A stretch of 64,000 nt of DNA from Streptomyces sp. S4.7 (GTDB lineage Bacteria > Actinomycetota > Actinomycetes > Streptomycetales > Streptomycetaceae), in contig NZ_CP048397.1 of assembly GCF_010384365.1 (NCBI RefSeq), positions 1,736,001 through 1,800,000 of the forward strand, written 5' to 3'. The notes below the pieces were generated by a model. That model was not told the DNA's origin. It saw nothing but the letters and a program-made list of their open reading frames with translations, and did no database searches. The position numbers were made by a program, and so were the translations under genes. Shown in pieces: positions 49,707 to 58,341 of this stretch (positions within the stretch are counted from its first letter, which is position 1; the number at the start of each line of letters is the position of its first letter).

Positions 49707-49859
49707 GGCCCCGTGCGCCCCGCGCTCCCCGGCCGAGGTGGGGCTCCCCCGGATAAGGCGACGGCCGATTGCCGCGATGCGGTGTGCGTGCTGTCACAAG
49801 ACGGCTCCAGTGGCGTGTCGGGCCCGACCCGGGGCTGCGGGAGTGTCGGCGGCGGCTCG

Positions 49860-49871
49860 TAGACTCAACGG
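49860..49871 (+). promoter_or_regulatory. -10 box for a leaderless kinase mRNA
   Basis: TAGACT at 49860-49865 lies six bases before the GTG of the PASTA kinase gene. There is no ribosome-binding site, so transcription likely starts at the start codon. No convincing -35 is seen. Confidence 0.5.
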
Positions 49872-52025
49872 GTGGATACGACCCTTAGGGACCCTCTCGT
49901 CGGGCAGGTGCTCGACGGCCGTTACCGCGTCGACGCGCGCATCGCCGTCGGCGGCATGGCCACGGTCTACCGGGCCGTCGACACCCGGCTCGACCGGGTC
50001 CTCGCCCTGAAGGTGATGCACCCGGCCCTGGCGACCGACGCCACCTTCGTGGAGCGTTTCATCCGCGAGGCCAAGTCGGTGGCGCGGCTGGCGCATCCGA
50101 ACGTCGTCGGGGTCTTCGACCAGGGCGCCGAGGGCGCCTACGTGTACCTGGCGATGGAGTACGTGGAGGGCTGCACGCTGCGGGACGTCCTGCGCGAGCG
50201 CGGCGCCCTCCAGCCGCGTGCCGCCCTCGACATCCTGGAGCCGATGCTGGCCGCGCTGGGCGCCGCCCACCGGGCCGGTTTCATCCACCGGGACATCAAG
50301 CCGGAGAACGTCCTGATAGGGGACGACGGCCGGGTGAAGGTCGCCGACTTCGGCCTCGTACGGGCCGTCGGCTCGGTCACCAACACCACCGGCACGATCC
50401 TCGGCACGGTCTCCTACCTCGCCCCGGAGCAGATCGAGTACGGCACCTCCGACACCCGGGTCGACGTGTACGCGTGCGGTGTCGTCCTGCACGAGATGCT
50501 GACCGGCGCCAAACCGCACGGCGGGGACACCCCCGCGCAGGTGCTCTACCTCCATCTGAACGAGGACGTGCCCGCGCCGTCCGCCGCGGTGCCCGGTATG
50601 GCGGTCGAGCTGGACGAACTGGTCGCCGCGGCCACCGCGCGCGATCCGGAGATCCGGCCCGAGGACGCGGTGGCGATGCTCGCGCTGACCCGGCGCACGC
50701 GCGCCGCGCTCGACGACGCGCAGCTGGACGCGGTAGCGCCGCAGGCCACCGCGGAGACCTCGTCGGCCGCCCGTGCGACGAAGCGCGGGACACGGGGCGG
50801 CAACGGGGCGGTCCCGGTCGGCGCCTCGCAGCCGTCCCAGGACGGCCACGACAGCGCCACCGGCAGCGGGAGCGGGCGCTCCCACGACGCGTCACCCGCC
50901 CCGCACGGCGCCTCCCGCGGCGCGGCAGTCCACGGCTCCGACGACCGCACGAGCGTGATTCCGCGCCTCGTCCGCCCCGACGCCTCGCCCGACGATTCCG
51001 GTACCGCCGACCTGTCGGCCGCCTCCCACGGAGACGACCAGGTCCGCCGCACCAGTCGGCTCACGATGCCGCCTCCGGGCCCGGAGGCGCCCGCGCACCG
51101 GCCGCCCGCGCGCCGCCGGACCGGCAGGCTCGCCTCCGCGCCCCGCGGGAGCGTCCTGGCGGTCGTGGTCGCCGCACTGCTGGTGCTCGGTGTGGGCGTC
51201 GGCGTCTGGTATATCAACTCGGGGCAGTTCACCCGCGTCCCCTCGCTCCTCGGGCAGACCGAGCAGACGGCGAAGAAGCGCCTCGGTGCCGCCGGGCTCG
51301 ACGCGAGCGTCGAGAAGGACTTCAGCGACACGTTCGAGCGCGGCACGGTCATGCGCACCGACCCGGAGCCCCGGGCGCGGATACGGGGCAACGGATCGGT
51401 GACCCTCGTCATCTCCCGCGGCCCGGAGATCGTGCGGGTCCCGGACCTGGCCGGCGAGTCGCTGGCCGACGCCAAGGACGCGCTGAGGAAGGTCGGGCTG
51501 GCGCCGGGCGTCGTCGCCCGGTCCTTCGACGAGCAGACCGATCAGGGCGACATCATCCGCACGCAGCCGAAGGCGGGTACGGAGCTGCGGCCCGACGCGG
51601 GCGTGGCGCTGGTGGTCAGCAAGGGCAGGCCGGTCCACATGCCCGATGTGACGGGCCGGTCCGAGGAGGAGGCGACCGCCTCGCTGGAGGACGCGGGACT
51701 CGATGTGAAGATCGCGGCCGAGCGCGTCAACTCCCCCGAGGAATCGGGCGCGGTGGCCAGGCAGTCCGCGAAGGAGGGCAGCAGGCTCGCCCGCGGCGAC
51801 ACCGTCACGCTGACGATCTCCAAGGGCCCGCGGATGCTCGCCGTCCCGGACGTCACGGGGAAGTCGACAGACGCGGCCACGAGCGAGCTGAACGACGCCG
51901 GCTTCGAGGTGGAGGTCGACCGGAGCTTCCCGTTCCTGGACGACACCGTGTCGAAGCAGTCCGTCGAGGGCGGCGAGAAGGCCGCCGAGGGCAGCACCAT
52001 CACCATCTCGACCAAGGGAATCTGA
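49872..52025 (+). CDS. PASTA-domain Ser/Thr protein kinase (PknB type)
   Basis: A 717-residue receptor kinase. The cytoplasmic Hanks-type domain covers about 1-275: glycine loop IAVGGMATVY, catalytic Lys in LALKVM, HRDIKPEN, DFGLVR and an activation loop with threonines (TNTTGTILGT) then APEQ. A Ser/Asp/Gly/Arg-rich juxtamembrane linker precedes one transmembrane helix (about 431-452). Four PASTA repeats follow (about 455-520, 521-585, 586-652 and 653-717), each opening VPxLxGxx-like. These bind muropeptides or lipid II, so the kinase likely senses wall status. It starts at a GTG with a -10 box six bases upstream. Confidence 0.95.
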   Translation: MDTTLRDPLVGQVLDGRYRVDARIAVGGMATVYRAVDTRLDRVLALKVMHPALATDATFVERFIREAKSVARLAHPNVVGVFDQGAEGAYVYLAMEYVEGCTLRDVLRERGALQPRAALDILEPMLAALGAAHRAGFIHRDIKPENVLIGDDGRVKVADFGLVRAVGSVTNTTGTILGTVSYLAPEQIEYGTSDTRVDVYACGVVLHEMLTGAKPHGGDTPAQVLYLHLNEDVPAPSAAVPGMAVELDELVAAATARDPEIRPEDAVAMLALTRRTRAALDDAQLDAVAPQATAETSSAARATKRGTRGGNGAVPVGASQPSQDGHDSATGSGSGRSHDASPAPHGASRGAAVHGSDDRTSVIPRLVRPDASPDDSGTADLSAASHGDDQVRRTSRLTMPPPGPEAPAHRPPARRRTGRLASAPRGSVLAVVVAALLVLGVGVGVWYINSGQFTRVPSLLGQTEQTAKKRLGAAGLDASVEKDFSDTFERGTVMRTDPEPRARIRGNGSVTLVISRGPEIVRVPDLAGESLADAKDALRKVGLAPGVVARSFDEQTDQGDIIRTQPKAGTELRPDAGVALVVSKGRPVHMPDVTGRSEEEATASLEDAGLDVKIAAERVNSPEESGAVARQSAKEGSRLARGDTVTLTISKGPRMLAVPDVTGKSTDAATSELNDAGFEVEVDRSFPFLDDTVSKQSVEGGEKAAEGSTITISTKGI

Positions 52026-52028
52026 GGC

Positions 52029-52901
52029 TTGACGCTCCCCGACCGCCCGCGCAATCCCGTCGGCGGCCACGTCCCGGTGGCGGGCGGTCTCGCCCGCGTG
52101 GGGCTGGCCTGGGCGCGTGACATCGGCGCCGAGACCGTCCAGGTCTTCGTGGCCAATCCGCGCGGCTGGGCGACGCCCGGCGGGAACCCGGCGCAGGACG
52201 AGCTGTTCCGGGACCGGTGCGCCGCCGAGGGGCTGTCCGCGTACATCCACGCGCCGTATCTGATCAACTTCGGCTCCCACACGCCGGAGACGGCGGAGAG
52301 GTCGGTGCACTCACTGCGGCACAGCCTGCGCCGGGGCCGGGAGATCGGCGCCCCGGGCGTCGTCGTCCACACCGGCTCGGCGACCGGCGGCCGGCCGCGC
52401 GAGGTGGCACTGGCGCAGGTACGGGAGCGGATGCTGCCGCTCCTGGACGAGCTGACGCACGACGACGACCCGTATCTGCTGCTGGAGTCGACAGCGGGGC
52501 AGGGCTCCTCGCTCTGCTCGCTCGCCGAGGACTTCGGTCCGTACTTCGACGCGCTCGACGCGCACCCCAGGCTCGGCATCTGTCTCGACACGTGCCACAT
52601 CTTCGCGGCGGGCCACGATCTGGCCGCGCCGCACGGGGCGCACCGGACACTGGACCGGCTGGTGGAGACGGTGGGTCCCGGCCGGCTCAGGCTGATCCAC
52701 GCCAACGACTCCAAGGACGTGTCGGGCGCCCGTAAGGACCGGCACGTGAACATCGGCGCGGGCCATATCGGTGAGGCGCCGTTCCAGGCGCTGTTCTCGC
52801 ATCCGGCGACCGAGGGCGTGCCGCTGGTGATCGAGACCCCCGGCGGCAAGGAGGGCCACGCGGCGGACGTGGCCCTGCTGAAGAAGCTGCGCGACGCCTG
52901 A
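52029..52901 (+). CDS. nfo: Endonuclease IV (deoxyribonuclease IV)
   Basis: A 290-residue zinc-dependent AP endonuclease of base-excision repair. The TIM-barrel metal ligands are present: GGHVPVAGGL at the start, YIHAPYLIN (His near 77), GVVVHTGS (His near 115), LLLESTAGQG (Glu near 157), ICLDTCHIF (Asp near 191), HANDSKD and the late VIETPGG. The start appears to be TTG at 52029; no ATG or GTG lies before the conserved N-terminus in frame. It follows the kinase gene by three bases and is probably cotranscribed. Confidence 0.93.
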   Translation: MTLPDRPRNPVGGHVPVAGGLARVGLAWARDIGAETVQVFVANPRGWATPGGNPAQDELFRDRCAAEGLSAYIHAPYLINFGSHTPETAERSVHSLRHSLRRGREIGAPGVVVHTGSATGGRPREVALAQVRERMLPLLDELTHDDDPYLLLESTAGQGSSLCSLAEDFGPYFDALDAHPRLGICLDTCHIFAAGHDLAAPHGAHRTLDRLVETVGPGRLRLIHANDSKDVSGARKDRHVNIGAGHIGEAPFQALFSHPATEGVPLVIETPGGKEGHAADVALLKKLRDA

Positions 52902-52939
52902 ACCCATTGCGGAACCCCCAGAGGCCGGGACTTCGACGG

Positions 52940-53581
52940 CTAGAGCTCCGGGCCGTCCCCGGGGCCTTCCTGGTACGAGTAGCGCTGTTCGCTCCAGGGG
53001 TCGCCGATGTTGTGATAGCCGCGCTCCTCCCAGAAGCCGCGGCGGTCGGCGGTCATGTATTCCACGCCCCGGACCCATTTCGGGCCCTTCCACGCGTAAA
53101 GGTGCGGCACGACGAGCCGCAGCGGAAATCCGTGTTCGGCGGTGAGGAGTTCACCGCCGTTGTGGGTGGCGAATACGGTCCGTTCCGAGGTGAAGTCGGC
53201 AAGACGGACATTCGCGCTGTAGCCGTACTCGGCCCAGATCATGACATGGGTGACGGCCGGCGCCGGCGGAGCGAGTTCCAGGATCGTACGGGCGAGCACT
53301 CCGCCCCATTCGGCCCCGAGCATGCTGAATTTTGTCACGCAATGCAGATCGGCGACGACCGTCGAGAACGGCAGGGCCGAGAACTCCTCGTGATTCCAGC
53401 AGCGCTTGTCCCCGTCGGCCGTGGCGCCGAAGACCCGGAACTCCCAGCGCTCGGGCCTGAACTTCGGCACGGGGCCGTAATGCGTGACCGGCCAGCCACG
53501 CTGGAGCCGCTGCCCCGGCGGAAGCCCGGACTGCGCCGACTCCCGTTCTTCCCGGCTCCGCGGCTGACCCATGCCTTCCAT
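52940..53581 (-). CDS. Sulfite-oxidase-like molybdopterin oxidoreductase
   Basis: A 213-residue protein consisting of the molybdopterin-binding domain of the sulfite oxidase family alone. The molybdenum-ligand Cys is expected in VADLHCVTKFS (near 81). VMIWAEYGYSANV, the GFPLRLVVPHLYAWKGPKWV segment and FWEERGYHN are family motifs. It lacks a signal peptide, heme domain and dimerisation domain, unlike full sulfite oxidases, so it is cytoplasmic and its substrate is unknown. Either ATG (53581 or 53572) could be the start; GGAAGG lies between them. Convergent with nfo. Confidence 0.86.
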   Translation of the reverse strand: MEGMGQPRSREERESAQSGLPPGQRLQRGWPVTHYGPVPKFRPERWEFRVFGATADGDKRCWNHEEFSALPFSTVVADLHCVTKFSMLGAEWGGVLARTILELAPPAPAVTHVMIWAEYGYSANVRLADFTSERTVFATHNGGELLTAEHGFPLRLVVPHLYAWKGPKWVRGVEYMTADRRGFWEERGYHNIGDPWSEQRYSYQEGPGDGPEL

Positions 53582-53727
53582 GGTGACAGACCACGAAGGG
53601 TGGTCATGACCAGGTACAGCCCGATTCGGGCAACTGCTACTAAGTACGGCCTTACTGGACGCCCTTCGGAAGTCGGTGCGAGGATGCGCGCATCCTGGCC
53701 AGTCCCCGTGCGGAAGGAGCCTCTGCG

Positions 53728-54207
53728 ATGCAGGGCGACCCCGAGGTCATCGAGTTCCTCAATGAGCAGCTGACCGCCGAATTGACAGCGATCAACCAGT
53801 ACTTCCTCCACGCCAAAATGCAGGAGAACTTCGGTTGGACGAAGCTCGCCAAGTACACACGGTCCGAGTCCTTCGACGAAATGAAGCACGCGGAGATCCT
53901 GACGGACCGAATTCTCTTCCTGGAGGGTCTGCCGAATTATCAGCGGCTTTTCCATGTACGGATCGGCCAGACCGTCACCGAGATGTTCAACGCCGACCGG
54001 CAGATCGAGGTCGAGGCGATCGACAGGCTCCGGCGCGGGGTCGACGTCATGCGGGCCAAGGGCGACATCACGTCGGCGAAGATCTTCGAGTCGATCCTGG
54101 CGGACGAGGAGCACCACATCGACTATCTCGACACCCAGCTGGAGCTGGTCGAGAAACTCGGTGAGGCGCTGTACATCGCGCAGCTGATCGAGCAGCCCGA
54201 CAGCTGA
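53728..54207 (+). CDS. bfr: Bacterioferritin
   Basis: A 159-residue heme-containing ferritin that stores iron as a 24-mer. Ferroxidase ligands are in place: Glu18 (LTAELTAINQYF), Glu51/His54 (FDEMKHAEI), Glu94 (IEVEAIDRL) and Glu127/His130 (DEEHHIDYL). The Met in DEMKH is the heme axial ligand. The ATG has GGAAGGAG eight bases upstream. It converges on bfd, its reductase partner. I saw no iron box upstream; TAAG...CTTA at 53640-53655 is imperfect. Confidence 0.96.
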   Translation: MQGDPEVIEFLNEQLTAELTAINQYFLHAKMQENFGWTKLAKYTRSESFDEMKHAEILTDRILFLEGLPNYQRLFHVRIGQTVTEMFNADRQIEVEAIDRLRRGVDVMRAKGDITSAKIFESILADEEHHIDYLDTQLELVEKLGEALYIAQLIEQPDS

Positions 54208-54238
54208 CACGGCCCGCAGCCCTCGGCGCGCCGTTGCG

Positions 54239-54517
54239 TCAGGCGGCTTCCAGGCCCGCCGGCCTGCCCACGGCCTGTACGGCGGCCGCCTGCGCGACGG
54301 CGGTCTCCACGGCGGTGGCACTCACGGCGGCCGGCGCCGACAGCTCACGGCGCGGGCAGCCGCCGCGCCCGAGTATCGACTGGATGCTGCGCACGCACGA
54401 ACCGCAGTCCGTGCCGGCCTTCGATGCCGAGGCGATCTGGCGGGGGGTGCACGCACCCGCCTCCGCGTGTTCCCGGACCTGCTTCTCGGTGATGCCGAAG
54501 CAAGAGCAGACGTACAC
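54239..54517 (-). CDS. bfd: Bacterioferritin-associated ferredoxin (BFD-type [2Fe-2S])
   Basis: A 92-residue [2Fe-2S] protein that releases iron from bacterioferritin. The four cluster cysteines are Cys4, Cys6, Cys38 and Cys41 (YVCSCFGIT and GTDCGSC), in the BFD fold. An Ala-rich tail of about 30 residues extends past the usual family length. I chose the GTG at 54517, with GGAGGTGA five bases upstream; a GTG at 54526 overlaps the ribosome-binding site. It is convergent with bfr and carries an iron box upstream. Confidence 0.92.
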   Translation of the reverse strand: MYVCSCFGITEKQVREHAEAGACTPRQIASASKAGTDCGSCVRSIQSILGRGGCPRRELSAPAAVSATAVETAVAQAAAVQAVGRPAGLEAA

Positions 54518-54564
54518 GCGGTTCACCTCCCGGCGGGATCGTTGGCTGGCACCGTCCCCGTGGG

Positions 54565-54591
54565 CACGGTGAGGCAAACCTAACCTTACCT
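54565..54591 (-). promoter_or_regulatory. Iron box (DmdR/IdeR type) upstream of bfd
   Basis: On the minus strand TTAGGTTTGCCTCACC (54568-54583) matches the 19-base TTAGGTTAGGCTCACCTAA iron-box consensus at 14 of its first 16 positions, with an overlapping AGGTAAGGTTAGG half-site (54579-54591). It lies about 50 bases upstream of the bfd start, so bfd is probably repressed by iron. Confidence 0.75.
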
Positions 54592-54625
54592 GCCGCCCCG
54601 GTGCGTGCGAAAGGCCCCCGTACGC

Positions 54626-54664
54626 GGGTGGGGCGCGGATCACATCGCGATCCGCGCCCCACCC
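54626..54664 (-). terminator. Terminator of the DAHP synthase gene
   Basis: A perfect 16-bp inverted repeat (54626-54641 with 54649-54664) around a seven-base loop, 42 bases past the aroH stop codon and before the bfd promoter. Confidence 0.75.
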
Positions 54665-54705
54665 CTCGTACTGCTCCGCGTGCCTGCCGCGCCCGGCCCG
54701 GTGCG

Positions 54706-56061
54706 CTACTGCGCCCGGTACATCTCCGCGACGAGGAAGGCCAGATCCAGCGACTGGCTGCGGTTGAGCCGGGGGTCGCAGGCCGTCTCGTAGCGCTGGT
54801 GGAGGTCGTCGACGAAGATCTCGTCGCCGCCGCCCACGCACTCGGTGACGTCCTCGCCGGTCAGCTCCACGTGGATGCCGCCGGGGTGGGTGCCCAGGCC
54901 CTTGTGGACCTCGAAGAAGCCCTTGACCTCGTCCAGCACGTCGTCGAACCGGCGGGTTTTGTGGCCGGACGCCGCCTCGAAGGTGTTGCCGTGCATCGGG
55001 TCGGTCACCCAGGCCACGGTCGCGCCGGACGCGGTGACCTTCTCGACCAGCTCGGGAAGCTTGTCCCTGACCTTCTCGGCGCCCATCCGGACGATGAAGG
55101 TCAGCCGGCCGGGCTCACGCTCGGGGTCGAGCCGGTCCACGTAGCTGAGCGCGTCGTCGACCGACGTCGTCGGGCCGAGCTTGATGCCGATCGGGTTGGC
55201 GATCTTCGAGGCGAACTCGATGTGCGCGCCGTCCAGTTGACGGGTGCGCTCACCGATCCAGACCATGTGGCCCGAGACGTCGTACAGCTTGCCGGTGCGC
55301 GAGTCCACACGGGTCAGCGCCGACTCGTAGTCGAGCAGCAGCGCCTCGTGCGAGGAGAAGAACTCGACCGTACGGAACTCCGCCGGGTCGGTGCCCGCCG
55401 CCTTCATGAAGTTCAGCGCGTTGTCGATCTCGCGGGCGAGACGCTCGTAACGCTGGCCGGACGGGGACGACTTCACGAAGTCCTGGTTCCAGGCGTGCAC
55501 CTGGCGCAGGTCCGCGTAACCGCCGGTGGTGAAGGCGCGCACCAGGTTGAGCGTCGCGGCGGACGCGTGGTACATCCGCTTCAGCCGCTCGGGGTCCGGG
55601 ACCCTGGCCGCCTCGGTGAAGGCGAAGCCGTTGACGGAGTCGCCCCGGTAGGTGGGCAGCGTCACACCGTCACGCGTCTCGGTGGGCTTGGAACGCGGCT
55701 TCGAGTACTGCCCGGCGATCCTGCCGACCTTCACCACCGGCACGGAGGCCGCGTAGGTGAGGACCGCGCCCATCTGGAGCAGGGTCTTGAGCTTGCTGCG
55801 GATCTGTTCGGCGGACACGCCGTCGAAGGCCTCGGCGCAGTCGCCGCCCTGGAGCAGGAACGCCTCACCCTTGGCGACGGCGCCCATCCTCGCGCGCAGT
55901 TGGTCGCACTCGCCCGCGAAGACGAGCGGCGGATAGCTCTCCAGCTCCGCGACGGCAGCGCGCAGGGCCTCGGCATCGGGATACTCGGGCTGCTGCGCCG
56001 CGGGGAGGTCTCGCCAGGTCGCCTGTGCGGCGGGTGCTCGGGTGTCAGCGTTCACGGTCAC
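54706..56061 (-). CDS. aroH: Class II DAHP synthase
   Basis: A 451-residue plant-like (class II) 3-deoxy-D-arabino-heptulosonate 7-phosphate synthase, which condenses PEP with erythrose 4-phosphate to start aromatic synthesis. It contains PPLVFAGECDQLR, LLQGGDCAEAF (metal-ligand Cys), KVGRIAGQYSKPRS, RMYHASAATLNLVR and DPMHGNTFEA. I chose the GTG at 56061 (product begins TVNADT); the frame is open for 900 further codons but only as a shadow of the anthranilate synthase gene. TAATGT lies seven bases upstream, so the mRNA may be leaderless. Divergent from the trp leader. Confidence 0.95.
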   Translation of the reverse strand: MTVNADTRAPAAQATWRDLPAAQQPEYPDAEALRAAVAELESYPPLVFAGECDQLRARMGAVAKGEAFLLQGGDCAEAFDGVSAEQIRSKLKTLLQMGAVLTYAASVPVVKVGRIAGQYSKPRSKPTETRDGVTLPTYRGDSVNGFAFTEAARVPDPERLKRMYHASAATLNLVRAFTTGGYADLRQVHAWNQDFVKSSPSGQRYERLAREIDNALNFMKAAGTDPAEFRTVEFFSSHEALLLDYESALTRVDSRTGKLYDVSGHMVWIGERTRQLDGAHIEFASKIANPIGIKLGPTTSVDDALSYVDRLDPEREPGRLTFIVRMGAEKVRDKLPELVEKVTASGATVAWVTDPMHGNTFEAASGHKTRRFDDVLDEVKGFFEVHKGLGTHPGGIHVELTGEDVTECVGGGDEIFVDDLHQRYETACDPRLNRSQSLDLAFLVAEMYRAQ

Positions 56062-56162
56062 GCGGACAACATTACGGGTTCCGGGCAGCCGTCCACGCCG
56101 ACTCTCAGTGGATGAGACAGATGTCCACCTTCGTGTCGCGGGCGGACGATGTCGGTTAAGAT
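56062..56162. promoter_or_regulatory. Divergent promoters of aroH and the trp leader
   Basis: On the minus strand TAATGT (56069-56074) is seven bases from the aroH GTG. On the plus strand TAAGAT (56157-56162) is seven bases from the ATG of the trp leader peptide. Neither start codon has a ribosome-binding site; -35 elements are not clear. Confidence 0.55.
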
Positions 56163-56169
56163 CCGCGGC

Positions 56170-56226
56170 ATGTTGACGCAGCTGAATCAGGCTTGGTGGT
56201 GGACCGCACATCCGGCGGTCCGCTGA
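56170..56226 (+). CDS. trpL: trp leader peptide
   Basis: An 18-residue peptide, MLTQLNQAWWWTAHPAVR, with three consecutive Trp codons (56194-56202). Ribosome stalling there when charged tRNA-Trp is scarce would let transcription of the anthranilate synthase gene continue. It has no ribosome-binding site, and its -10 box is seven bases upstream: a leaderless leader peptide. The WWWTAHP core is, from memory, conserved in Streptomyces trp leaders. Confidence 0.93.
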   Translation: MLTQLNQAWWWTAHPAVR

Positions 56227-56280
56227 TTCACGCGCGCAACACCGAATCGCAAGGCCGCCCGAGGGGCGGCCTTCCGTGTT
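56201..56280 (+). terminator. trp attenuator: pause hairpin and terminator
   Basis: GGACCGC and GCGGTCC (56201-56207 and 56215-56221) form the pause hairpin overlapping the last Trp codon. The terminator is AAGGCCGCCC with GGGCGGCCTT (56251-56260 and 56264-56273), loop GAG, followed by CCGTGTTT. GGCGG of the pause hairpin can instead pair with CCGCC of the terminator as an antiterminator. Confidence 0.85.
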
Positions 56281-56349
56281 TCCCGGCCCGTCGGCCGACA
56301 CGGACCGGGAATCGGGGCCGTTCCTCCTCTCCGGAAGGAACCACCCCGC

Positions 56350-58341
56350 ATGGACACCGACCCCGCCCGCGCCGACGTGGGACGCCCCGACGTCGCCCAC
56401 CCCGACACCGGCGGACTTCTGGCCCGGCTCCTGGACGACGACTGCCCGCCCTTCGCCCTGCTGCGCCGCCGCACGCCGGGGCGCGACCACGACACCGTGG
56501 AACTGCTCGTCGGCGACGTGCGCGAGGTGCGCCGACTGGCCGACATCCCGGCCGACGACGAGCGTCCCTCGCTCGCCCTGGTCCCGTTCCGGCAGATCCG
56601 GGAGCGCGGCTTCGAGGCGCACGACGACGGCACACCGCTGTCGGTGCTGGTGGCGGACGAGTCGTACGAGCTGCCGCTCGCCGATGTCCTCGCGCATCTC
56701 CCCGCCCACCAGGTCCGGGTCGAGGACGGCGCCTTCGACATCGACGACGAGCGGTACGCGGACATCGTCCGGCGGGTCGTCGAGGACGAGATCGGCCGTG
56801 GCGAGGGCGCGAACTTCGTCATCCGGCGGACCTTCGAGGGCCGGATTCCCGGCTTCGGGCGCGCCGACGCGCTGGCGCTCTTCCGGCGGCTGCTGGCCGG
56901 CGAGCGGGGCGCGTACTGGACGTTCGTGGTGCACACCGGAGGGGGGAGGGGGCGGGAGCCGGGTGGGCGGACGCTGGTCGGGGCGAGCCCGGAGGCGCAT
57001 GTGCGGATGAGCGGCGGCACCGTCGTGATGAACCCCATCAGCGGCACGTTCCGCTATCCGCCCGAGGGGCTGACCACCGAGGCGCTGCTCGAATTCCTCG
57101 GCGACCGCAAGGAGACCGACGAGCTGTCGATGGTCGTCGACGAGGAGCTGAAGATGATGTGCACCGTCGGTGACATGGGCGGGGTGGTCGTCGGGCCGCG
57201 GCTCAAGGAGATGGCCCATCTCGCGCACACGGAGTACGAGTTGCGCGGGCGCAGTTCGCTCGACGTCCGCGACGTCCTGCGGGAGACGATGTTCGCCGCG
57301 ACCGTCACCGGGTCGCCGGTGCAGAACGCGTGCCGCGTCATCGCGCGGTACGAGCCCCTGGGGCGGGAGGGCACCGGGCGCGGCTACTACGCGGGCGCGC
57401 TGGCCCTCGTCGGACGGGACGCGGGCGGCGCGCAGACCCTCGACTCCCCGATCCTGATCCGGACCGCGGACATCGACGCCGGCGGCGGACTGCGCGTGCC
57501 GGTGGGGGCGACGCTCGTACGGCACTCCGACCCGGTGGGCGAGGTGGCCGAGACCCACGCCAAGGCGGCGGGGGTGCTGGCGGCACTGGGCGTGCACGCG
57601 GGGCGGCCGGGCGGCGCCTTCGTACAAAAGGCGCTCGCCGACGACCCGCGGGTGCGGGCCGCACTGGACTCGCGGCGGGCACATCTGGCGCCGTTCTGGC
57701 TGAGGATGCAGGAGCGCTCGGCGTCGCTGTCGGGGCACGCGCTGGTCATCGACAGCGAGGACACCTTCACGGCGATGCTCGCGCACCTGCTGCGGTCCGC
57801 CGGGCTGGATGTGACCGTACGGCGCTACGACGAACCGGGCCTCGGTACGGAGGCCGTGCTCGCGCACCGGGGACCGGTGGTGCTCGGCCCCGGACCGGGG
57901 GATCCGTCGGACCCCGCCGACCCCCGGATGCGCACGCTGCGCGCGCTGAGCGCCGCGCTGCTCCGGGAGCACCGGGGCGGGCTGCTGGGCGTCTGTCTCG
58001 GCAACGAGCTGATCGCGGCGGAACTCGGACTCGTCACGGCGCGCAAGCGGCGCCCGCACCAGGGCGCGCAGACCCGGATCGGACTCTTCGGCAGAACGGA
58101 GACGGTCGGCTTCTACAACAGCTTCACGGCCCGCTGCGACGACGCGCGGGCGGCGGAGCTGGCGACGCGCGGCATCGAGGTGAGCCGGGACGAGGCGGGA
58201 GAGGTCCACGCGCTGCGGGGTCCGGGCTTCGCCGGGGTGCAGTTCCACCCGGAGTCCGTACTGACCCTGCGCGGCCCCGAGATCGTGACCGCCCTCGTCA
58301 CCGACGCGATGCGCGGCAGCGGGGTGGAGCGGCGGCGCTAG
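56350..58341 (+). CDS. trpEG: Fused anthranilate synthase (TrpE-TrpG)
   Basis: A 663-residue fusion that makes anthranilate from chorismate. Residues about 20-450 are the chorismate-binding TrpE part (ISGTFRYPP, LSMVVDEELKMM, VTGSPVQNACRVI, GRGYYAGALAL). Residues about 465-655 are a class I glutamine amidotransferase: GPGPGDPSDP, the nucleophile Cys in GVCLGNEL, ETVGFYNSF and His-Glu in QFHPES. In most GATases the residue after CLG is His; here it is Asn. It follows an attenuator, so it responds to tryptophan. PhzE-type ADIC synthases share this layout, but the Trp leader argues for tryptophan. Confidence 0.93.
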   Translation: MDTDPARADVGRPDVAHPDTGGLLARLLDDDCPPFALLRRRTPGRDHDTVELLVGDVREVRRLADIPADDERPSLALVPFRQIRERGFEAHDDGTPLSVLVADESYELPLADVLAHLPAHQVRVEDGAFDIDDERYADIVRRVVEDEIGRGEGANFVIRRTFEGRIPGFGRADALALFRRLLAGERGAYWTFVVHTGGGRGREPGGRTLVGASPEAHVRMSGGTVVMNPISGTFRYPPEGLTTEALLEFLGDRKETDELSMVVDEELKMMCTVGDMGGVVVGPRLKEMAHLAHTEYELRGRSSLDVRDVLRETMFAATVTGSPVQNACRVIARYEPLGREGTGRGYYAGALALVGRDAGGAQTLDSPILIRTADIDAGGGLRVPVGATLVRHSDPVGEVAETHAKAAGVLAALGVHAGRPGGAFVQKALADDPRVRAALDSRRAHLAPFWLRMQERSASLSGHALVIDSEDTFTAMLAHLLRSAGLDVTVRRYDEPGLGTEAVLAHRGPVVLGPGPGDPSDPADPRMRTLRALSAALLREHRGGLLGVCLGNELIAAELGLVTARKRRPHQGAQTRIGLFGRTETVGFYNSFTARCDDARAAELATRGIEVSRDEAGEVHALRGPGFAGVQFHPESVLTLRGPEIVTALVTDAMRGSGVERRR

